A stretch of 64,000 bases of DNA from an uncultured Prevotellaceae bacterium (lineage in GTDB: Bacteria > Bacteroidota > Bacteroidia > Bacteroidales > Bacteroidaceae). The DNA is taken from NCBI GenBank assembly GCA_947167455.1, contig CAMVIB010000001.1, positions 1 to 64,000 of the forward strand, in the 5' to 3' direction. The notes below the pieces were generated by a model, which searched no databases, was not told the DNA's origin, and saw only the letters and a list, made by a program, of their open reading frames with translations. Positions 33,321-40,782 of the stretch are shown here, in pieces. Made by a program: the position numbers and the translations under genes. The number at the start of each line of letters is the position of its first letter. The first letter of the stretch is position 1.

Positions 33321-33424
33321 TGCTTGGGACTTACACTTATAATAACGAGAAAACAGCCCCGTTTGTTACACTATGCTGCCGAAAATGTTGGGTTGCCGCG
33401 AGGCAGGATGCTTATCTTTCCCCC

Positions 33425-33491
33425 AAAAAAGTAAAGTCGCCACCGGCGTCAAGCCGACGGCGACCCTACAGCATGAGAGAGTATTTATTGG
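33425..33491. repeat. Copy 2 of the duplicated 3'-end/terminator sequence
   Basis: The near-identical partner of 22571-22636. Its hairpin GTCGCCACCGGC with complement, followed (on the minus strand) by a short T-run, probably ends the transcript of sigma module 3. Confidence 0.9.
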
Positions 33492-33889
33492 GGGGTGTTC
33501 TCTTGCGACTCCTTCTTCATGAGTTTATATTCAATCACGAAGGAAGTGAGGAGGCCGATGCCCATGCCGGCAGCGATGATGAGCCAGAAGTAGATGTTGT
33601 GCTTGGGACTGACGCCAAGAGCGTAGTCACAAAGGGCGCCGAGGCCCAGGCCGATGAGGACGCATCCCCAGCGGAGGCTGCTGTACTTGTTGTGCTTCTT
33701 CTGCTGTTCCTCGATGAGGATTTTAGCGGTGTCGGCATCGGTGCCTGCCTGGATGAGCGCCAGGCGGAGCTCGGTGTCGCGTTGCTTCTTCTTGATTTCG
33801 TTGGTAAACACCATCACGATGGCCACGATGGGGATGGAGAGAGACAGGACGATGGCGGCGAGGCCTTCCAGTTCAATTTGATGGAGCAT
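33485..33889 (-). CDS. DUF6249 domain membrane protein (module 3)
   Basis: A 134-residue protein with three membrane segments: near residues 10-28 (LAAIVLSLSIPIVAIVMVF), 72-92 (LRWGCVLIGLGLGALCDYAL) and 97-120 (IYFWLIIAAGMGIGLLTSFVIE). A helical cytoplasmic region (NEIKKKQRDTELRLALIQAG, ADTAKILIEEQQKK) lies between. Such genes follow ECF sigma/anti-sigma pairs in Bacteroidetes. A 3'-end remnant of a paralogue is at 22.65 kb. Confidence 0.85.
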   Translation of the reverse strand: MLHQIELEGLAAIVLSLSIPIVAIVMVFTNEIKKKQRDTELRLALIQAGTDADTAKILIEEQQKKHNKYSSLRWGCVLIGLGLGALCDYALGVSPKHNIYFWLIIAAGMGIGLLTSFVIEYKLMKKESQENTPQ

Positions 33890-33972
33890 GATTCTGTTTA
33901 TGTTTTTAGGGGTTGGACTTCGTGTTCTCAGAGAGCGCTTTCTGTAGTTAAGACCCGCGACGGCATGTTTTA

Positions 33973-34296
33973 TTACACTTCGCCGGGCGAAAATTGGCAG
34001 ACGGCGTAGCGGGCTGCATAGAAGAGGGCTAACGTGGGAAAGGGCATCACGTAGAGTGTCAGGCTCGTGGCGCCACGTTCATTAATAATAATGTACGCGC
34101 ACGCAAAGAAGATGAGCAATACCAGCGGCAGGCCGAAGCTGAAGGCCACGACGCGCGCCCAGCGGCGAAGCCACGCACGGCGCTCGCGACGGCGCACATC
34201 GGCTATGATGAGTTGGTCGAGGTCGGTCAGCAACGCCCGGCGCTGCATCGTCTGGAGGATGAGGACGTCGAGGTCAGAGTCTGTCATTTCGTTCAT
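33973..34296 (-). CDS. Small membrane protein, possible anti-sigma factor (module 3)
   Basis: A 107-residue protein: N-terminal soluble helix MTDSDLDVLILQTMQRRALL, basic stretch RRRERRAWLRRWARV, membrane segments near residues 50-70 (FSFGLPLVLLIFFACAYIII) and 80-97. The start lies inside the sigma gene's end (overlap up to 23 bases; the ATG three codons later gives an overlap of 14). Position and topology suggest control of the overlapping sigma factor. Confidence 0.75.
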   Translation of the reverse strand: MNEMTDSDLDVLILQTMQRRALLTDLDQLIIADVRRRERRAWLRRWARVVAFSFGLPLVLLIFFACAYIIINERGATSLTLYVMPFPTLALFYAARYAVCQFSPGEV

Positions 34297-34828
34297 GGGT
34301 GAGGATGTTTTTGAGTCGTTCGCGTATGCGATGGAGTTTCACGAGCACATTGCTCTGCGTGAGTCCCGTGCGACGGGCTATGTCGGCAGTCTTCAGTTGC
34401 TCGAAGTAATGCAGGTGAAGCAGCTGTTGGTCGGCAGCAGAGAGGGTGGCAATGGCGGCTTCCATCTGCTGGAGGCGGGCTTCGTGGTCGGTGGAGAAGG
34501 GCTCTGTGTCGGCGGACATACCGCCGATAACGGAACCAGGAAGGGTGTCGAGCGAGGTGGTGCGCCGTCGGCGTTCTTTGTCGAGGAGCTTCAGGGCGGT
34601 GTGGGTGGCGATGGCCGCGAGCCAGGGGCCGAGCTGTGTGCCGCGCCAGGCGTCGATGCTCTCGTAAGCGCGCACGAAGGTCTGCTGCGTGACCTCGGCG
34701 GCTCCTTCCTCGGTGTGCATCACGCCCAAGGCCTTCGAGAAGACCATCCCCGAATAGCGGTGGACAATCTCCGCGAAGGCCTTTTGGTTGCCTTGGCCTG
34801 CCTGCTGTGCGAGTTCTTTGTCTGTCAT
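34274..34828 (-). CDS. ECF-type RNA polymerase sigma factor (module 3)
   Basis: A 184-residue sigma-70 protein. Region 2: NQKAFAEIVHRYSGMVFSKAL, AAEVTQQTFVRAYES and WLAAIATHTALKLLDKERR; region 4: LSAADQQLLHLHYFEQLKTADIAR and LTQSNVLVKLHRIRERLK. It is the first gene of the third ECF module, with its overlapping small membrane gene and DUF6249 gene downstream. Confidence 0.93.
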   Translation of the reverse strand: MTDKELAQQAGQGNQKAFAEIVHRYSGMVFSKALGVMHTEEGAAEVTQQTFVRAYESIDAWRGTQLGPWLAAIATHTALKLLDKERRRRTTSLDTLPGSVIGGMSADTEPFSTDHEARLQQMEAAIATLSAADQQLLHLHYFEQLKTADIARRTGLTQSNVLVKLHRIRERLKNILTHERNDRL

Positions 34829-34925
34829 TCTGTGGTGGGTGCAGATCCGTCGGTCGGGCTGCTTCTTATCCTATAGACCCACAATAGCCAGGATTATTAC
34901 AGGCGGCAGGTATTTTTTTCGCCTT

Positions 34926-35243
34926 TCATGATTCTGGTTCCCACGCATGCCGCCTCATATCCACACAGCCATTGTCCTTGATGCGCACGCCCTCGGACAT
35001 CAGCAGTATGGCCTGCTGGTGCCATCCGGGCACGGTGCGTCCTGTGCTGCTGACGACGCGGTGGCAGGGCAGGTTGAGTTCCAGGGGAGCATCGTGCATG
35101 GCTCGTCCCACGAGGCGGCTGTGTGCGGGCCAGCCTACGAGCGCGGCAATGCGGCCGTAGGAAAGGACGTGTCCGGCAGGAATCTGCCGGACGACGTCAT
35201 ACACTTCTGCATAGAACGCAGCGGTGTCGGGACCTCTCATCAT
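34926..35243 (-). CDS. MGMT-family (alkyltransferase-like) protein
   Basis: A 105-residue protein consisting of the DNA-binding/active-site domain only: FYAEVYDVVRQIPAGHVLSYGRIA, HSRLVGRAMHDAP, and the PCHRV motif near residue 60. The N-terminal domain of full Ogt/Ada methyltransferases is missing. Alkyltransferase-like proteins normally have Trp in place of the Cys (PWHR), but here Cys is kept, so it might still accept alkyl groups from DNA. The frame is open upstream but ATG 35243 begins the conserved domain. The rubrerythrin gene lies 61 bases upstream on the same strand. Confidence 0.85.
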   Translation of the reverse strand: MMRGPDTAAFYAEVYDVVRQIPAGHVLSYGRIAALVGWPAHSRLVGRAMHDAPLELNLPCHRVVSSTGRTVPGWHQQAILLMSEGVRIKDNGCVDMRRHAWEPES

Positions 35244-35304
35244 CGGGCTGAGGCAAAGGCGAACAGAGGTTTGCTTGCATCCTTCCGCTGGACGGCAGCC
35301 CTGC

Positions 35305-35847
35305 TCAATAGTTCTCCGCCTTGATCTGGAAGTAGCTCTGGGGGTGGTTGCAGGTGGGGCATACCTCGGGAGCCTGCCGCCCGATGACGATGTGTCCGCA
35401 GTTGGCACACTGCCAGATGACGTCGCCGTCGCGGGAGAAGACCACGGCGTCCTCGATGTTCTTCAGGAGGCGGCGGTAGCGCTCCTCGTGCTGACGCTCT
35501 ATGGCTCCTACGAGTTCGAACTTCTCGGCAATCTCGTCGAACCCCTCCTCCCGGGCCTCGCGGGCCATGCGGGCATACATGTCCGTCCACTCCTGGTTCT
35601 CGCCGTTGGCGGCGTCGGCCAGGTTCGTGGCGGTGTTGCTGATGCTGCCGCCGTTGAGGTACTTGTACCACATCTTGGCGTGCTCCTTCTCGTTGGCGGC
35701 CGTCTCCTCGAAGATGGCGGCAATCTGCACGTAGCCGTCCTTTTTGGCCTTGGAGGCGAAATAACTGTACTTGTTGCGGGCCATGCTCTCGCCGGCGAAA
35801 GCCTCCTGGAGGTTGCGCTCGGTCTTGGTTCCTTTGAGTTCTTTCAT
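35305..35847 (-). CDS. Rubrerythrin
   Basis: A 180-residue non-haem di-iron protein that reduces hydrogen peroxide in anaerobes. The ferritin-like four-helix domain ([48 protein letters not shown]) is followed by a C-terminal rubredoxin domain with two CxxC pairs, CANC and CPTC, near residues 148 and 163. Its promoter (35893-35900) is a TAnnTTTG match 46 bases upstream. Confidence 0.96.
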   Translation of the reverse strand: MKELKGTKTERNLQEAFAGESMARNKYSYFASKAKKDGYVQIAAIFEETAANEKEHAKMWYKYLNGGSISNTATNLADAANGENQEWTDMYARMAREAREEGFDEIAEKFELVGAIERQHEERYRRLLKNIEDAVVFSRDGDVIWQCANCGHIVIGRQAPEVCPTCNHPQSYFQIKAENY

Positions 35848-35892
35848 AATGTCTCTGATGTTATTTTACAGGTAATCCGTCTTTTTCTGCCG

Positions 35893-35900
35893 CAAAGATA
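35893..35900 (-). promoter_or_regulatory. Rubrerythrin promoter, -7 element
   Basis: Minus-strand TATCTTTG, an exact consensus match, 46 bases before the rubrerythrin ATG. The rest of the region 35901-36348 is A/T-rich with a weak hairpin near 36133-36160 and no gene that I can support. Confidence 0.7.
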
Positions 35901-36348
35901 GCAAAAGAATTCCGATATAATAATAAAAGAATAGGAAAAAATAGAAAAAAGATTAGGATTTCGCTGCCGGTGGCAAAGCAAGCGTACCACCACATTCCAA
36001 CACCTAGGAGACACATCAACGTCGAGGACTACAAAGGACTCAAAGGAAAGAAGGAGTTGAAAGGAATCATAGACTGAAAGATAAATCAGCCAGACAAGAA
36101 GTATAAATCAGTTATAGTAAACACTTGAAGGCCTCCCGTTGCGTCGCGATGACGTGGCGGGGCGTTCACGTCGTGCTGTCAGGGATGATGTGTCGTGTTG
36201 ATTCCCTTGATGTGATGATTCAACACAAAAGAAGGTTAAAAGCACCGATTCAACATGTAACGACGTTAAATATTGCAGCATATTCTTGTGTAGATGTAAT
36301 GTTTTACCTTACTTTGCGGCAGATTTAACACCAAAACAGGTCGAAACT

Positions 36349-36717
36349 ATGTATAAACTGACAGCAAAAGAAGAAGAGGTGATGGAGCACATCTGGACGC
36401 TCGGAGCCTGTGCACCCAAGGATGTCGTAGCCCTCTATCCCGACGACGAACGACCGCACATCAACTCCATCGCCAATGCCTTCCAGTCCCTGGAGAAGAA
36501 AGGCTACCTCACACATCGTACGCAGGGACGCGGATACATCTATGAACCTTGCGTGTGCAAGCAAGATTACGGGCGTTCCAAGCTCAGTTCCTTCGTCAAA
36601 CGGTACTTCGATGATTCCTACATGAGCGTCGTCTCGGCCTTCGTCTCGGAAGAGAAGGTCAGCGAGGCTGAGCTGATGCAGTTTCTGGCAGACAAAATGA
36701 AAGACAGTGCCTTATGA
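36349..36717 (+). CDS. blaI: BlaI/MecI/CopY family transcriptional repressor
   Basis: A 122-residue winged-helix repressor: LTAKEEEVMEHIWTLGACAP, HINSIANAFQSLEKKGYLTH and the C-terminal dimer segment VSEEKVSEAELMQFLADKM. It normally dimerises on a palindromic operator and is cleaved or released when its M56 partner senses cell-wall damage. The start at 36349 gives the conserved YKLTAKEEEVM. The stop overlaps the M56 gene start by four bases (ATGA). No beta-lactamase gene is nearby. Confidence 0.92.
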   Translation: MYKLTAKEEEVMEHIWTLGACAPKDVVALYPDDERPHINSIANAFQSLEKKGYLTHRTQGRGYIYEPCVCKQDYGRSKLSSFVKRYFDDSYMSVVSAFVSEEKVSEAELMQFLADKMKDSAL

Positions 36718-38252
36718 TTTACCTTATCAAATGGGCGCTTGCCCTCACCCTCCTCTACTCGCTCTACGGACTTACCCTTCGCCGCGAGACGTTCCACACG
36801 CTGAACCGTGCCGTGCTGCTCATCATCCTCGTTGCCTCAGCCGTGCTGCCGTTATTCCATATCCCCTTGGGTCACGAGACGTGGATAAATCAGGGCTTCG
36901 AGCGGTTGGAGAATGCTTTGGCTGCAGATTCTGCCCCCGACGAAACCTTTCTTTCGGGTCAATCAACCCAGATAAGGCGATTGCACGATGATGATGCAGC
37001 AATTGCACAATCATCATCGTGCAATCGCACAATCACGATGCAGCAATCCAACAAGCCAGGTTCCTTCCATTGGCCAACCGTATTCATGGGTACATACACC
37101 CTTGTGACCATCGCTTTCTGGCTGGCATATCTCCACTCCCTCGTTGGCTTCATTCGCCTCATTCGCCGCTCAACGCTGATTGAGGAACGGGACAGAGTAC
37201 ACATCCTCAGTAGCCCTGAGCTGAAGAACTCCTGCTCATGGATGAGGTGGGTGCTGCTGGCAAACGAAGACGGCTCCACCCCCTCCATCCTCACCCACGA
37301 ACTCGCCCACGTGCGCCTCGGGCATTCGTGGGACAAGTTGCTCTGCGAACTGACCTGCCGCACGCTGTGGTTTCTGCCTTTCGCCTGGATGTTGCGCGAG
37401 GACCTAAGCGACGTACATGAGTTCGAGGCCGACCGCGCCGTATTACAAACTGGAATAGACATCCGAGAATATAATCAGCTGCTGATTCTCAAAGCCGTCC
37501 GCCCGGGACTGCAGCCCGTGGTGAACGCATTCAACCAAAGTAGAATCAAAAAACGTATCACTATGATGTTCAAACCAAAATCCAACAAGTGGCGTGCAGC
37601 CAAGGTGCTGTACCTGCTACCCGTAATGGCTTTTGCACTGGTGGCATTTGCCAAGCCAATAAGCAGCCCCACCCCGCTGTCCCTCCCTGTGAGCGAGGGA
37701 AGTAGTCACCAACTAAGTGCATCCACTTCTACTCTTGATTTTACCAAGCCCAGTGAATCCAATGTATCCATCAAAGAATTCTATGGCGTTCTCAGAATCG
37801 ATGGCGAGCCCGTCACGTTGCCCCTTAGCGGCGACTGGCTCAATGGCATCGACCTTAGTAATGTCCGTGTGACCCAGGACGAACAAGGTAATATCGTACA
37901 GATGGACCTTCGCTCTAAAGCCGCCAACGACTCCATCTATGATGTTGTCGAAGTTATGGCTGGCTTCCCTGGCGGATATGCCGCTTGCTTTGAGTGGTTA
38001 AGACAAAACATTCACTATCCCGAAGAAGCTGTGACAAAGAAAATCCAAGGGCGTGTTTACGTCCAGTTCGTCGTGGAGAGAGATGGTAGCATTGTTCAGG
38101 CCAAAGTATTAAAATCGCCCGACGAACTGTTGTCGAACGAGGCCCTGCGAGTCGTCAATCAAATGCCCGCCTGGGACCCTGCCAAGGTCGGAAATAAGAC
38201 CGTCCGCTCTCACTTCATACTGCCGATAATATTCAAGTTTCCCCAAAAGTAA
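36714..38252 (+). CDS. M56 family (BlaR1-type) metallopeptidase fused to a TonB C-terminal domain
   Basis: A 512-residue sensor protease. Membrane segments near residues 5-22, 35-52, 118-140 and 298-312. The zinc site is LTHELAHVRLGH (HExxH near residue 196), with the third ligand Glu in DVHEFEADRAV. After the last membrane segment the periplasmic part has GGYAACFEWLRQNIHYP, GRVYVQFVVERDGSI and a MPAWDPAKVGNKTVRSHF end, closely matching the TonB C-terminus at 17.5-17.8 kb. Two palindromic insertions interrupt it: a perfect 18-bp inverted repeat (36977-37028) and a half element (37665-37712). It forms an operon with blaI. Confidence 0.9.
   Translation: MIYLIKWALALTLLYSLYGLTLRRETFHTLNRAVLLIILVASAVLPLFHIPLGHETWINQGFERLENALAADSAPDETFLSGQSTQIRRLHDDDAAIAQSSSCNRTITMQQSNKPGSFHWPTVFMGTYTLVTIAFWLAYLHSLVGFIRLIRRSTLIEERDRVHILSSPELKNSCSWMRWVLLANEDGSTPSILTHELAHVRLGHSWDKLLCELTCRTLWFLPFAWMLREDLSDVHEFEADRAVLQTGIDIREYNQLLILKAVRPGLQPVVNAFNQSRIKKRITMMFKPKSNKWRAAKVLYLLPVMAFALVAFAKPISSPTPLSLPVSEGSSHQLSASTSTLDFTKPSESNVSIKEFYGVLRIDGEPVTLPLSGDWLNGIDLSNVRVTQDEQGNIVQMDLRSKAANDSIYDVVEVMAGFPGGYAACFEWLRQNIHYPEEAVTKKIQGRVYVQFVVERDGSIVQAKVLKSPDELLSNEALRVVNQMPAWDPAKVGNKTVRSHFILPIIFKFPQK
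36977..37028 (+). repeat. Perfect 18-bp inverted repeat inside the M56 gene
   Basis: GCGATTGCACGATGATGA (36977-36994) pairs exactly with TCATCATCGTGCAATCGC (37011-37028) around a 16-base loop. GATGCAGCAAT from the loop is repeated just downstream at about 37037. It encodes HDDDAAIAQSSSCNRT in the linker between membrane segments and belongs to a sequence family unlike the GC-rich elements. Confidence 0.9.
37665..37712 (+). repeat. Half palindromic element in the M56 gene
   Basis: AGCCCCACCCCGCTGTCCCT, then the CCCTCCCTGTGAGCGAGGG hairpin, then AAGTAGTCACCAACT. It codes SSPTPLSLPVSEGSSHQ in the stretch after the last membrane segment, resembling the left-hand peptide of elements A to C. Confidence 0.65.
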
Positions 38253-38317
38253 ACGCTGTTAAGAAGCCTATATGCAAAGAAGGCGTTTCTATTCACCTAA
38301 AGTAAATTTTCTTCTCA

Positions 38318-38346
38318 CCCCGCTACGTTGGGATGACGTGGCGGGG
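38318..38346 (+). terminator. Hairpin after the M56 gene
   Basis: CCCCGCTACGT and ACGTGGCGGGG form an 11-bp stem (one G-T pair) about 65 bases after the stop. A related CCCG...GATGACGTGGCGGGG sequence lies upstream of blaI at 36137-36163. Confidence 0.5.
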
Positions 38347-38463
38347 TATTCAGAAAAAGTGATTGGAGGGGCGCTAAGCGTGCGTTTTTAACATCTTTTA
38401 TGGGTAAAGAATCGCACGCTCAAGCGTTATAGGGATGAACACACTTCAAAACAATTATCACCT

Positions 38464-40542
38464 ATGAAACAGACAATCATCATGATGGCGCTTGCCATCG
38501 GGTTGCTTAGCCCAAGCAGAGCCACTTCTCTCCTCTGGCCCATCAAAGGCCAAACTACGGGCACCAACATCCTACTTCGTCCGCAAGACCTGCTGGACCA
38601 CGAGTCGAACTTCTGCACGCTGATTATCGGGGCGGCTGAAGGCACGGAGGTGATAGCTCCTGCCGACGGCGAGGTAAGTGGCATCTACCTCAACTATATG
38701 CCCAATCTCGTGACCAGCACCACCTATGGCTACGATGACGCCAAGACCTTCGATGCCATGCGCAAGAAGCTGGAGGCCGAATCTGACGTGCGCAATCCGA
38801 AGAAGTACATCAACGGCTCGCTGAGCCTGAAGCTGGACGACGGGCGCACCATCAGCTTCGAAGGCTTGCGCGGCAATATCCCGTGGCGGTCGGGACAGCG
38901 CGTGAAGGCAGGCACCGTGCTCGGCACCGTCAGCTATGTCTTCGAGAAGATTGGGCAGCCGCACATCGCAGTATCTTTCTCCAAAGGAGGTAAGGCCATC
39001 GACCCCATGTCGCCCTTCGGACTGGAAACGACGTTCAAGGAACCCAAGCCTTTCACGCCGCCCGCCATCCTCACCCGCGAGCAGGCCAACGAGGACTTCG
39101 ACAGCTTCATCCAGAGCATCCGCGAGTGCTACCCCTCGCTGCGCGACATCATCTCGCCCGAGCTGGAAGAGGCGTTCATCCGCAAAGCCAAGGCTCGGCT
39201 GGATTCCGCACAGATCCATTTCTCCACACTCTATGACCTCATCGGCGATGCGTTCACCGCCGAGTTCCTGCACGACAGCCATGCCTGGCGGCAGTCCTCC
39301 AACCCGTTCTTCAACAACCGCACGGACGTGCAATACCCTACGGTGATGCTCTGCACGCTGGGCAACCGTATGTTCGTGCGCTTGGTGCAGCCTGGCTATG
39401 AGGCACATATCGGCAAGGAAGTGGCCACCATCAACGGCGTCTCGGCCAAGGAACAGGCGGCCTACGTCCGCTCGAAGACCAGCCTCTTCGACGCACAGGT
39501 GGAGTCCACGCGCGATGTGCAGACGCTGACGAACTGGTGGATGCAGTATCGCGGCACGTTCTGGGACAAGCCCGTGAGCCTCACCTTCACCGACGGCACC
39601 AGTGTGGAGGCTCCGTTCCTGAAAGCGAATCAGATGAAGCGCTACGTACCGCAGCCTTCTGCCCCCACGGCCTACTACAACCACCAACGGCAGAACCGTA
39701 TGGAGGACTGGAGTTTCCGCCTGATTGAAGACAGCATCGCCCTGCTGACACTCGCACACTTTCACCTCAACGAGGTGCAGATGGAAACCATCGAAGACAG
39801 CCTCCACTCGCACGCGCACGTTCCTTATCTTATCATCGACGTTCGCGACAATCCTGGTGGCGACGCCGATTGCGAGGAGCGCCTCGTCAAACTCTTCCTC
39901 AAGGACGAACCCTCGAACTTCGGCTATCAGAAGGTGATGAGCAACACCACCTACCCCTGCTTCGCCCACTGCTACAACTGGACAGCCGACATGAAACCAT
40001 TTGAGGACTTTGTGAAGGTGGAGGGTATGGAGGGGTATTATAATGGCCTCACCCCCAACCCCTCTCCCAAGGAGAGGGGAGTATATACTCTTGAGGGTGA
40101 AAAGGAAACAGCCACAACAGGTAACCACTCCCCTCTCCTTGGGAGAGGGGCCGGGGGTGAGGCTGTTGGGGGTGAGGCTGGTTGTGGAGAGTCCGTTTCT
40201 GTTCTCTTGGTTTTAACCAACGAGAACTCTGCCAGCGCAGCCACCGACTTCCCGGCTCACCTCGTGCGTGCCGGAAGAGCCAAGACCATCGGACGCGAGA
40301 CGGCAACTGCCTACCACTACATGACCGCCCTGAAGTTCGCCCGTCTCTTCCTGCCCCACAGCCACATCGAGTACCAGCTGCCGCTCGTCAAAGCCGTCAC
40401 CGCCACCAACGTCTCTGCCCGCTTCCCCTACGGCCGTGGTCTCCTGCCCGACTACGAAGTGCCCCTCACCCGCGAGGAGATTTTCTCCTCTACAGAGGAT
40501 GTGATACTCAAACGCGCACTTGAGATAATACATGAAGAATAG
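38464..40542 (+). CDS. M23-like domain fused to an S41-type peptidase domain
   Basis: A 692-residue exported protein: signal MKQTIIMMALAIGLLSPSRA; a LytM/M23-like fold at about residues 25-195 (GAAEGTEVIAPADGEVSGIY, GTVSYVFEKIGQPHIAVSF); then an S41 domain with LIIDVRDNPGGDADCEERLV near 460 and LTNENSASAATDFPAHLV near 580. Key zinc ligands of M23 appear lost: the HxH motif is HIA and the first His-x(3)-Asp is not seen, so this domain is probably non-catalytic. The S41 Ser is present, but the usual Lys position reads IGRETATAY. Residues about 529-568 are coded by palindromic element A. It follows the BlaI/M56 pair by 210 bases and may be linked to cell-wall stress. Confidence 0.8.
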   Translation: MKQTIIMMALAIGLLSPSRATSLLWPIKGQTTGTNILLRPQDLLDHESNFCTLIIGAAEGTEVIAPADGEVSGIYLNYMPNLVTSTTYGYDDAKTFDAMRKKLEAESDVRNPKKYINGSLSLKLDDGRTISFEGLRGNIPWRSGQRVKAGTVLGTVSYVFEKIGQPHIAVSFSKGGKAIDPMSPFGLETTFKEPKPFTPPAILTREQANEDFDSFIQSIRECYPSLRDIISPELEEAFIRKAKARLDSAQIHFSTLYDLIGDAFTAEFLHDSHAWRQSSNPFFNNRTDVQYPTVMLCTLGNRMFVRLVQPGYEAHIGKEVATINGVSAKEQAAYVRSKTSLFDAQVESTRDVQTLTNWWMQYRGTFWDKPVSLTFTDGTSVEAPFLKANQMKRYVPQPSAPTAYYNHQRQNRMEDWSFRLIEDSIALLTLAHFHLNEVQMETIEDSLHSHAHVPYLIIDVRDNPGGDADCEERLVKLFLKDEPSNFGYQKVMSNTTYPCFAHCYNWTADMKPFEDFVKVEGMEGYYNGLTPNPSPKERGVYTLEGEKETATTGNHSPLLGRGAGGEAVGGEAGCGESVSVLLVLTNENSASAATDFPAHLVRAGRAKTIGRETATAYHYMTALKFARLFLPHSHIEYQLPLVKAVTATNVSARFPYGRGLLPDYEVPLTREEIFSSTEDVILKRALEIIHEE
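40045..40164 (+). repeat. Full intragenic palindromic element A (120 bp)
   Basis: Perfect outer inverted repeats GCCTCACCCCC (40046-40056) and GGGGGTGAGGC (40153-40163). Each half has a perfect 9-bp hairpin, CCCCTCTCC/GGAGAGGGG (40059-40079 and 40130-40150), and the halves meet at ACTCTTGAGGGTG. The inner GTTACCTGTTGTGGC (reverse strand) equals element B. A partial second copy of the right end, TGGGGGTGAGGCTG, follows at about 40166-40180. It codes LTPNPSPKERGVYTLE and TTGNHSPLLGRGAGGEA in frame. Confidence 0.95.
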
Positions 40543-40660
40543 GCAAACAAAAGTATTCGTCGATTTCTTCCTCTCCGGAAGAAGAGCAAGCTGTAAACTT
40601 GATTTCAAAAAAGAACTTAATTAGTTCTTGGCTAGCCTAGGGAGTAAACTCAAGTCCTTT

Positions 40661-40711
40661 AAAAAGCGAAACCCCGCCTCGTCGTGACGACGAGGCGGGG
40701 TTTCGCTTTTT
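40661..40711. terminator. Bidirectional terminator
   Basis: A 24-bp stem AAAAAGCGAAACCCCGCCTC plus GTCG and its complement, loop TGA at 40685-40687, with A-run on the left and T-run on the right. It separates the convergent M23/S41 and MutS-like genes and can terminate in both directions. Confidence 0.9.
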
Positions 40712-40782
40712 ATCAGTTGTTGAAGGTTACGGCATAACGGGCGAACAAGAAAAGTCCCTTTGCGGGACGAACTTGGCATTTG

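Noticed and set aside
36290-36348. BlaI operator (TACA-n-TGTA type) upstream of blaI
   Set aside because: TGTAGATGTA is present but is not a convincing palindrome, and the nearby TTACTTTG deviates from the -7 consensus, so I do not annotate either.
38572-40128. A 518-codon minus-strand open frame opposite the M23/S41 gene
   Set aside because: Only a shadow, although it also reads through element A. The plus-strand protein has a signal peptide and two recognisable domains.
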